Assembly: GCA_021158595.1 (NCBI GenBank)
Contig: JAGGUF010000038.1
Coordinates: forward strand, 1 to 8,927
DNA: 8,927 nucleotides
DNA from: a bacterium
GTDB taxonomy: Bacteria > Patescibacteriota > Minisyncoccia > Minisyncoccales > GCA-002788555
Reading direction: 5' to 3'
Shown here piece after piece: positions 1 to 5,587 of this stretch. Both the position numbers and the translations under genes were made by a program. Position 1 is the first letter of the stretch. Each line of letters begins with the position of its first letter. Below the pieces are notes generated by a model that was given only the letters and a program-made list of their open reading frames with translations, did no database searches and was not told where the DNA came from.

Positions 1-6
1 AAGAGA

Positions 7-62
7 CTCTCCTCAACTCCTCTTCCTTCCTCTGGGAGGGGGAGGATATAGGTGGGGGAGGG
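7..62 (+). repeat. Pyrimidine tract followed by G-rich tract; imperfect hairpin / possible G-quadruplex
   Basis: A C/T-only-like stretch (about 7-33) is followed by a G-rich stretch (34-62) with four G runs at 34-36, 38-42, 54-58 and 60-62, separated by A, an 11-base spacer and A. The two halves can pair imperfectly around a small loop near 31-34, using several G-U wobbles on the plus strand. Alternatively the G runs fit a loose quadruplex pattern with one long loop. It stands out in an otherwise AT-rich window and lies beyond the last gene of the minus-strand operon, so it could be a dispersed repeat or a 3' boundary element. Function unknown. Confidence 0.4.
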
Positions 63-87
63 ATTTGGAATTTGGAATTTAGAATTT
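60..87. repeat. Four tandem copies of a degenerate heptamer
   Basis: Four consecutive 7-base units, GGGATTT, GGAATTT, GGAATTT and AGAATTT, follow directly on the G-rich tract. Related GAATT-containing words continue to about 123 without strict phasing (for example TTTGAATTCTGAATT near 109-122). It is non-coding and lies just after the stop codon of the FemAB-type gene on the minus strand. The pattern is seen directly; whether it recurs in the genome cannot be judged here. Confidence 0.6.
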
Positions 88-120
88 CGTGGTTAAAATT
101 TTGAACATTTGAATTCTGAA

Positions 121-1197
121 TTACACCCTTCTTTTTATCTTTCTTATCTTTTCTATTATCCAATCTATCCAATAAAATAAAGATGTAGGAAAATCCTGGG
201 TCTTTACATATTCTTTCTTCTCGCCTCCAAATCCCATTTTAAAAAGAGTAGGACCTGCCCAAGGATGTTTGGGATTTTCTTTCGGAGAAACATATCCCCA
301 AAAATCAAAAAAAGAACATCCTCTTCTCTTTGCCTCTTTGATGGCTTCCCATAAAATCAAATAAGCAATTGGTAGCGTGGGATATTTTTTTAAAAGAGCA
401 GCATGATGATAAAATCCCTTCCCTGAATAAAAAATCACAAAGGCAGAGGCAATAACTTCTCCTTTATACTTTCCCATAAAAAGAGAGACTTCATTATCAG
501 GTTGAAAAGCCAAAAACTCTTTTGTGAGGTATTCTAAAGAAAAAGGAACAAAATGCTGACGCAAAGAAACCTCTTTATGGAGCCTACTAAAAACCTCAAT
601 GTCTCTTACTTGTTGAGATTGAATAATTTCAATATCCTTATCTTTCTGAGCCTTTCTTATCAGGTAACGGGTCGTCTTTCGCATATTTTTCAAAAGTTCT
701 TCTTGAGATGCTCTAATGTCTAATTGCCAGGTGGCTTCGGGATGAATGTGAATAGGGGCTTTTCTAAATCCTAATTTTTTGAAAATCTTAATATTCTCTT
801 CAGTCCTTTCCCAAATAGGGCTAATTCTGATAAAACTGGTTTTTTCTCTTCTGGCAATTTCTTTCAATTGATCTAAAAGCGCTTGAAGTATTTTTGATTT
901 TTGGCTTTTGTTCTTTGATCTTATTATCGGCCCATGAGGAACCAGCAAAAAATTTCCCCTTTTGGCAGTGATCTTTATCACCAAACATACAGCCGCCAAA
1001 TACTCTGATTGATCTTCGCTTCCTTTGGTTTCTCTTTCAAGATTAGAACCTTTTTCATAAACTCCTAATCTCCATATTTTTTCTCCCATCCTTTTCTGAA
1101 ATTCTCCCCAGTTCCAAGAATGAAGAAATGTCTTTTGGTCAATTTCTTTTAAAAAGTCTTCCCAAATTTTTTTATTGGTAATCTCTTTTACTCTCAT
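121..1197 (-). CDS. FemAB/FmhB-type peptidyltransferase (tandem GNAT-like fold), 358 aa
   Basis: Members of this family transfer amino acids from aminoacyl-tRNA onto the peptide stem of a peptidoglycan precursor, forming the interpeptide bridge; some relatives act on other acceptors. Seen here: the N-terminal FLHSWNWGEFQ motif (residues 24-34), typical of the first acetyltransferase-like domain; a linking segment with KTTRYLIRKAQK (174-185), which resembles the conserved R-x-x-IRKA element of the family; and a second domain with MGKYKGEVIASAFVIFY (241-257) and FFDFWG (296-301). No signal peptide or membrane span, so cytoplasmic, as for FemX. A charged loop (about 48-66) interrupts the first domain. 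The ATG overlaps the TGA stop of the upstream aminotransferase gene as ATGA, which suggests translational coupling and supports this start. The linked Mur ligase favours a peptidoglycan role. The amino acid used and the acceptor cannot be told from the sequence. Confidence 0.82.
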   Translation of the reverse strand: MRVKEITNKKIWEDFLKEIDQKTFLHSWNWGEFQKRMGEKIWRLGVYEKGSNLERETKGSEDQSEYLAAVCLVIKITAKRGNFLLVPHGPIIRSKNKSQKSKILQALLDQLKEIARREKTSFIRISPIWERTEENIKIFKKLGFRKAPIHIHPEATWQLDIRASQEELLKNMRKTTRYLIRKAQKDKDIEIIQSQQVRDIEVFSRLHKEVSLRQHFVPFSLEYLTKEFLAFQPDNEVSLFMGKYKGEVIASAFVIFYSGKGFYHHAALLKKYPTLPIAYLILWEAIKEAKRRGCSFFDFWGYVSPKENPKHPWAGPTLFKMGFGGEKKEYVKTQDFPTSLFYWIDWIIEKIRKIKRRV

Positions 1198-2450
1198 AAA
1201 TACTTCTTTATCTTTTCCACTATTTTTTCGGCTTCTTCTTCTTTTATATTAACACTGGTAGGCAAATTCAAAATCATATGAACCAATCTCTCAGCATTAG
1301 GACAACTACCCTTTATATAATTAAAGTTCTCCACTTCTGTTCCTGGAGGAACAATAACCTGACTATGCCAGCCATCATCTAAAAGAATATTTTGTTTTTT
1401 TAGTTCCCTTCGCACCTCTTTTGCATTTTCAATCAATATTGGATAACGCATATAAATGGATCCTTCCTCTGCGCAGGTTCGTACTCCCATTTGGACAAAT
1501 GCGCCATTGTATATAGTCGCTATTTGCTTTCGGTGCCTGTTTAGTCTCTCTAATTTTTTAAATTGGTTTAAGGCTAAAATTGCCATAGCCTCAGGCATTC
1601 TTTTCGGAAAATAACCCGGAAATCTTCCCTTCTTTTCTATAGGATAAACCGAGGGAGAGAGAATTTTTAATTTTTGACAGAGATATAAAATACCTTTCCC
1701 AATATTAAAAAAGGAAAAAAGGGGTAAGGCAAAAGAAAAAATTATAGGATGCAAAATCTGCTGCAAAATCCAATGAGAGGAGGGTAAAGAAAGTTTTTTA
1801 TAAAATCTTTTAAGTTTTTGGCCAATTTGAGTATTGTTTGTAACTGCCATTCCTCCATACACTGAAGAAATCACCTTATCTCTACCAAAACTGAAAAAAC
1901 TGGCATCTCCAAAGGTACCAATGGGTTTATTCTTGTATCTTACTCCAAGTGAGTGGGCACAATCCTCTATCAAAAACAATTTTTTTCGCTCACAAATCTT
2001 CTTTATCTTTTCAATTTTTGCAGGAGTACCAAATGTGTGTTGAACTATGACTGCCCTTGTCCTGGAAGTAATTTTTTTCTCCAGATCCTCTGGAGACAAA
2101 TTTAAGGTATTGTCAATATCCACGAAAACCGGTCTTGCTCCTAAATATAAAATCGGATTAACAGCCGCGTTACAGGTAAAAGCCTGTAATAGAACCTCAT
2201 CCCCTTTTTGAACCTCTATGGCTGCCAAAATTGAGGTTAAGGCAGAACGCCCACTGTTAAAGGAAAAGGCATATCTTATCTTCAGATAGTTCTTGAACTC
2301 CTCTTCTATTTTAAAAACAGCACTGCTTTTGGTTCCTTTTCCCTTCCATTTCCAGGGCTCAAAAAGTAATTTATATGCCAGAAGTAGATCATCTCTTTCA
2401 ACATTTGGAGAAAGTGAGATTGAAATTGGCCTCCATCGAGAAAAGTTCAT
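1194..2450 (-). CDS. DegT/DnrJ/EryC1/StrS-family PLP-dependent aminotransferase, 418 aa
   Basis: Fold type I PLP enzyme of the sugar aminotransferase family, which usually aminates nucleotide-linked keto-sugars. Seen: FSFNSGRSAL (62-71), the phosphate-binding turn; LLQAFTCNAAVNPILYLGARPVFVDID (in 87-113), the family's 'T-N-x-hydrophobic-x-x-G' region; LIEDCAHSLG (160-169), with Asp163 for the pyridine nitrogen; and SFGRDKVISSVYGGMAVT (187-204), with Lys192 as the probable Schiff-base lysine. A hydrophobic stretch at about 232-257 (HPIIFSFALPLFSFFNIGKG) lies between the PLP domain and the C-terminal domain, where most family members are polar; it may be a membrane contact. The upstream sequence shows no good Shine-Dalgarno motif, but the start lies 27 bases after the Mur ligase stop, and the stop overlaps the next start by 4 bases. 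Substrate unknown; the setting suggests an envelope sugar. Confidence 0.87.
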   Translation of the reverse strand: MNFSRWRPISISLSPNVERDDLLLAYKLLFEPWKWKGKGTKSSAVFKIEEEFKNYLKIRYAFSFNSGRSALTSILAAIEVQKGDEVLLQAFTCNAAVNPILYLGARPVFVDIDNTLNLSPEDLEKKITSRTRAVIVQHTFGTPAKIEKIKKICERKKLFLIEDCAHSLGVRYKNKPIGTFGDASFFSFGRDKVISSVYGGMAVTNNTQIGQKLKRFYKKLSLPSSHWILQQILHPIIFSFALPLFSFFNIGKGILYLCQKLKILSPSVYPIEKKGRFPGYFPKRMPEAMAILALNQFKKLERLNRHRKQIATIYNGAFVQMGVRTCAEEGSIYMRYPILIENAKEVRRELKKQNILLDDGWHSQVIVPPGTEVENFNYIKGSCPNAERLVHMILNLPTSVNIKEEEAEKIVEKIKKYL

Positions 2451-2477
2451 AGTTGTAAATTAAAATCAAATCCTAAA

Positions 2478-4088
2478 TTAGGTAGTTATTTCTTTTATAA
2501 GTTTTTTGGGCACTCTTCCCTCAATTAAAATCACATTTCCTCTTTTAAGATACATCTTAAGTTTTTCTAAAATGTTATTGGTTTTATCTAAAAACAGGAT
2601 TTGGTCTTCTTTCATTCCCTCACTCATTGCTCCGATTTTTAACTCTTCAAAATAATAATCAGTGGTAATAATGGCCAAATCACAGGTCCTCCCTATTTCC
2701 TCTCCTATCTTTTTATGAATAGAGGGTGAAGACCTTCCTAATTCAATCAAACAGGGCATTACTATTACCCTTTTCCTTCTGTAGTTTTTCAAATAATCTA
2801 TAGCCGCCAACACTCCATCAGGATTTTGACTATAACTATCATCTATTATTATAGCACCATTCTTCCCCTTTTTCTTTCGCATTAATATATCTGAGCCCTT
2901 AATCTTGGGAGCAATTTTTTTAATCTGAGAAAGAGAAATGCCCAATTCTAAAGCGCAGGCCACTGCTCCTAAAAAATTCTCAATATTCTGTTTTCCTAAA
3001 AGATTTAATCTTATTCTTTCTTTTATTTCTCCTGCTATTATATCAAACTCCACAAAGTCTTTTGACTCGTAAATATTGGTTGCAAAAATATCCCCTCCGG
3101 GGATAGAGTATATTTTCTTTTTAAGATTACATCTTTTTGACAACTTAAGGCATTCCTTATTGGCTCCATTAAAAATAGCAATTCCTTCAGGGGGTAAACT
3201 CTCAATCAATTCATATTTTGTATTAATGATATTTTTTAGACTGCCAAAAAGAGAAATGTGCTGTTGAGAGATACCTGTTAAGATGCCAATTTTTGGATGA
3301 ACCATATCACAAATGGCCTTAATTTCTCCTTTTTTATAAGCAGCCATCTCACAAATAAAGACTTGATAATCAGAGGTAAGTTCTTTAAGAACTGTATTTG
3401 CCACCCCAATCTCAGTATTCGTATTACCTTTTGTCTTTAATACCTTGTATTTTAAAGACAAAATTTGAGACAAAAATTCTTTGGTAGAGGTCTTCCCATA
3501 AGAACCAGTAATACCAATTACAGTCAGATTTTTTAATCTTTTCATTTTCTGTTTCGCTCTTCTTATAATCCACTTTTTCGCAAAGAAGATAGGAACCTGA
3601 AAAATCCCTGCACTCAATAAGATAAAAGGAATAAAAAAAATCTCAAACACTACAGCATTTAAAGCAAATATAGATATTTCTAAAGAGGGGTTAATCTCAA
3701 AGAACAAAACCCCTATCATTCCTATTATAAAAACAAAAAGAAAAACCATCTTGAAAGTAAATTTTGGAAGCGCCCAAGCCTTTTTAAAAAGCAAAACAAA
3801 AGAATAGAGACCAAAAAAAAGATAAAGAAGAAAAACCAAAACCTCAAATCCTGTTAGGTAATATCCTACAAATGAAAATTCTATTTTCGAAAACAAAGAT
3901 GAAAAAACCACTAAAAGGAAACTAAAAATTGAAACTACAGGAAATAGGATTCTCTTATTCGCTCGAATACCATCAAAAAATCTATCAAAGCGATATTCTT
4001 TCAACTGCCAAAAATAAAGCCAAAATAAACTGCGGCGTAAAATATGCAAAGCCCAAAAGGGTAAGATTAGATATAAAATATAACTCAT
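2478..4088 (-). CDS. MurF-like Mur ligase with an N-terminal multi-span membrane domain, 536 aa
   Basis: ATP-dependent Mur ligases join an amino acid or dipeptide to a UDP-MurNAc peptide; MurF adds D-Ala-D-Ala. Residues about 190-536 look like the central and C-terminal Mur domains: P-loop GITGSYGKTSTKEF (192-205, Lys199 at the ATP phosphates), KTKGNTNTEIGV (218-229), EMAAYKKGEI (247-256), GISQQHISLFGSLKNIINTK (272-291, MurF-like His loop and lysine), and IIDDSYSQNPDG (414-425, matching the MurF DDxYNxNPxS motif). The usual N-terminal UDP-MurNAc-binding domain is not visible. In its place residues 1-170 contain about five hydrophobic spans (roughly 3-26, 47-65, 72-101, 113-131, 138-164), followed by a basic segment KKWIIRRAKQKMKRLK (171-186), consistent with a cytoplasmic catalytic part. 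So it is probably membrane-bound and may use a lipid-linked or otherwise different acceptor. Exact substrate uncertain. The gene sits 11 bases after the hydrolase gene. Confidence 0.82.
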   Translation of the reverse strand: MSYILYLILPFWALHILRRSLFWLYFWQLKEYRFDRFFDGIRANKRILFPVVSIFSFLLVVFSSLFSKIEFSFVGYYLTGFEVLVFLLYLFFGLYSFVLLFKKAWALPKFTFKMVFLFVFIIGMIGVLFFEINPSLEISIFALNAVVFEIFFIPFILLSAGIFQVPIFFAKKWIIRRAKQKMKRLKNLTVIGITGSYGKTSTKEFLSQILSLKYKVLKTKGNTNTEIGVANTVLKELTSDYQVFICEMAAYKKGEIKAICDMVHPKIGILTGISQQHISLFGSLKNIINTKYELIESLPPEGIAIFNGANKECLKLSKRCNLKKKIYSIPGGDIFATNIYESKDFVEFDIIAGEIKERIRLNLLGKQNIENFLGAVACALELGISLSQIKKIAPKIKGSDILMRKKKGKNGAIIIDDSYSQNPDGVLAAIDYLKNYRRKRVIVMPCLIELGRSSPSIHKKIGEEIGRTCDLAIITTDYYFEELKIGAMSEGMKEDQILFLDKTNNILEKLKMYLKRGNVILIEGRVPKKLIKEITT

Positions 4089-4099
4089 AAGATATCTTT

Positions 4100-4813
4100 C
4101 TAATCAATGAAACTAATTATCTCCTGGATTAACCTCTCTGGTGTCTCCCGATGAGGGCTATGTTTGATTCTGGGAAGAACTACCAATTTAGAATTTCTTA
4201 TTCCTTCCTTTAAAAAATAGCCATATTTAACAGGTATATGATCGTCTTTTTCTCCCCACAAGATTAGAGTAGGATTTTTAATTTCTTTAAGAAGGTATCT
4301 TAGGTCTGTTTGGGTAACCTTCTTAAATATCTCTTTCATAATACCAGTTGCCAAATAATAGTCTCTGCTGCCGGAAAGTTTGTAAATTACCTTTCGAAAA
4401 AAGGGATAGAATATCCTAAGTCCTGGAAGAGAAAAAATTTTTTTTCCAATTTTAGCAATGGTAGAAAAAATCAATATTTTGAAACCTTTCTTTTTTTTTC
4501 TTATAATTGCCGGGCTACAGAGAATCAGTTTTTCAATCATTTCAGGATGTTTTGAGGCTAAAATAGCCGCTATTGAGCCTCCAAATGAATGACCTAAAAG
4601 ATTAAATCTTTGCCATTTGTTTTTTTCTAAAAAGTCAAGTACCCATTCTGCATATTCTTCTGGACCCCAAACCTCCGTTGGCGCCGGAGAACTTCCAAAA
4701 CCCGGAAGTTCAGGAATCAAAACCTCTATCCCCTTACTCTCTAATAATTCTTCCACTTTTTTCCAGCGATCTCTACAAGACCCCCAACCATGCAATATCA
4801 ATAGTCTTTTCAT
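4100..4813 (-). CDS. Alpha/beta hydrolase, 237 aa
   Basis: Serine hydrolase of the alpha/beta fold. With the ATG at 4813 as start: LLILHGWG (4-11), the oxyanion-hole strand; PELPGFGSS (34-42); nucleophile elbow LLGHSFGGS (72-80) with Ser76; WGEKDDHIP (186-194) with Asp190 as acid; and IKHSPH (216-221) with His218 as base. The catalytic triad is therefore complete. A Lys-rich and hydrophobic lid lies at about 104-150. Start choice: an in-frame TTG at 4840 would add 9 residues, but the ATG has an AGGAGGA box upstream and places the first beta-strand at the N-terminus, as usual in this family. No signal peptide, so cytoplasmic. It resembles carboxylesterases/C-C hydrolases of the MhpC/BioH type; the substrate cannot be named. 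Its position between a tRNA methyltransferase and a Mur ligase gives only a weak hint of an envelope role. Confidence 0.86.
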   Translation of the reverse strand: MKRLLILHGWGSCRDRWKKVEELLESKGIEVLIPELPGFGSSPAPTEVWGPEEYAEWVLDFLEKNKWQRFNLLGHSFGGSIAAILASKHPEMIEKLILCSPAIIRKKKKGFKILIFSTIAKIGKKIFSLPGLRIFYPFFRKVIYKLSGSRDYYLATGIMKEIFKKVTQTDLRYLLKEIKNPTLILWGEKDDHIPVKYGYFLKEGIRNSKLVVLPRIKHSPHRETPERLIQEIISFID

Positions 4814-4825
4814 AGAATTTAAAAA

Positions 4826-4832
4826 TCCTCCT
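4826..4832 (-). promoter_or_regulatory. Shine-Dalgarno box that decides the hydrolase start
   Basis: On the minus strand AGGAGGA lies 12 bases before the ATG at 4813. It falls inside the 9-codon extension that a TTG start at 4840 would give. The spacing is slightly long, but this is the only near-perfect Shine-Dalgarno match I see at a gene start in this window. The alternative TTG has a weaker AGAGG about 9 bases upstream, inside the end of the methyltransferase gene. Confidence 0.55.
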
Positions 4833-4846
4833 AAGAACAATTATTT

Positions 4847-5554
4847 CTACCTCTTTTTGGCTCTTAAATAGATATTGTATTTTTTGTTATTTCTTTTAAG
4901 ATACTTCAGTTCTATTATCTTAAAACCCGCCTCTGTTGCAATCTTCTCCAATTCTCCCGGCCGAAAACAGTGATAATACCGCTCTACTCCTTCAAAAGGA
5001 AGAAAAATATCAAAAAAATCAAGCCTGGTTCTCCCTAAGACCTTAAGGAAGAAATATTTTAAAATTAAAGGCAGATACCTTCTCTGCCATAAATTCCAAA
5101 CTGTTAAAAATAACTCCCCTTCTGGCTTTAAGACTCTCTTCATCTCTTTTAAAAACAATATTCGTTTCTCTGTTGAGGGAATATGATGAAAAACACTGAT
5201 AGAGAAGATTTTATCAAAAAAATTGCTTTCAAAGGGAAGATTAAGAGCATTTATTCTAAGAAATGTAGGGATACTTGTATCATCAGACCAGTCACTATAT
5301 TTTCTTTTGGCAATCTCAATCAATCGTTTAGCAAAATCTACTCCAAAATATTGGATTTGTTTGTCTTTAAATAGTTCATATAATCTCCCATTGCCACAAC
5401 CAACATCTAAGACCCTGTCTTTTTCTTTTACATAATCTTTTAAGAATAGTAGTTCTGGCCAGAGTTTGGATCTTGTTTTTGAAAATCTCTCAGCGATCTG
5501 GTTGTAATCTGTCTGAACTTTTTGTAAAAGATAATTAGCGTAATCTGAATCCAT
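4847..5554 (-). CDS. Trm9/ALKBH8-like SAM-dependent tRNA (uridine-34) methyltransferase, 235 aa
   Basis: Class I methyltransferase: VLDVGCGNGRLYE (48-60) is SAM motif I, YFGVD (69-73) has the acidic residue for the ribose, and INALNLPF (101-108) and FDKIFSISVFHHI (113-125) follow. Three further stretches match the Trm9/ALKBH8 methyltransferase pattern as I remember it: an N-terminal V-x-x-x-YNxIAxxFSxTRxxxWPE segment (13-34), HHIPSTEKR with a following RVLKPEGELFLTVW (123-153), and RYYHCFRPGEL (192-202) near the end. Trm9/ALKBH8 methylates 5-carboxymethyluridine (cm5U) at the tRNA wobble position to mcm5U. The divergent neighbour is Elp3, which makes cm5U, so the context agrees with the motifs. 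It is the first gene of the minus-strand operon. No Shine-Dalgarno motif precedes the ATG. The eukaryotic enzyme needs Trm112; none is seen here. A generic methyltransferase (Methyltransf_11 type) of other function remains possible. Confidence 0.75.
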   Translation of the reverse strand: MDSDYANYLLQKVQTDYNQIAERFSKTRSKLWPELLFLKDYVKEKDRVLDVGCGNGRLYELFKDKQIQYFGVDFAKRLIEIAKRKYSDWSDDTSIPTFLRINALNLPFESNFFDKIFSISVFHHIPSTEKRILFLKEMKRVLKPEGELFLTVWNLWQRRYLPLILKYFFLKVLGRTRLDFFDIFLPFEGVERYYHCFRPGELEKIATEAGFKIIELKYLKRNNKKYNIYLRAKKR

Positions 5555-5587
5555 AAGTTATATTTACCTATGCAAAATATCTATCAA
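5555..5587. promoter_or_regulatory. Minimal divergent intergenic region and candidate overlapping promoter
   Basis: Only 15 bases (5555-5569, AAGTTATATTTACCT) separate the ATG codons of the methyltransferase and elp3. Neither start has a Shine-Dalgarno motif. On the minus strand TATAAC (5562-5557) could be a -10, with TTGATA (5587-5582) as -35 at a rather long 19-base spacing; a second TTGATA lies at 5598-5593. On the plus strand TATATT (5559-5564) could be a -10 but has no clear -35. Both would give transcripts starting at or near the ATG, that is, leaderless messages. Inferred from sequence only. Confidence 0.33.

Noticed and set aside
1194..1197. Alternative genetic code with UGA read as glycine, as in some CPR groups
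   Set aside because: The aminotransferase gene ends at a TGA that overlaps the next ATG; reading through it gives no sensible extension, and I saw no core motif interrupted by TGA.
4814..4840. TTG start at 4840 adding nine residues to the alpha/beta hydrolase
   Set aside because: The ATG at 4813 has an AGGAGGA box upstream and puts the first beta-strand at the N-terminus; the extra residues overlap that box.
4617..4871. Plus-strand open frame of 84 codons opposite the hydrolase gene, and similar antisense frames near 1834-2043, 3076-3267, 4310-4555 and 5183-5435
   Set aside because: They lie wholly or mostly opposite well-supported genes, have no recognisable motif and look like shadows of the real coding strand.
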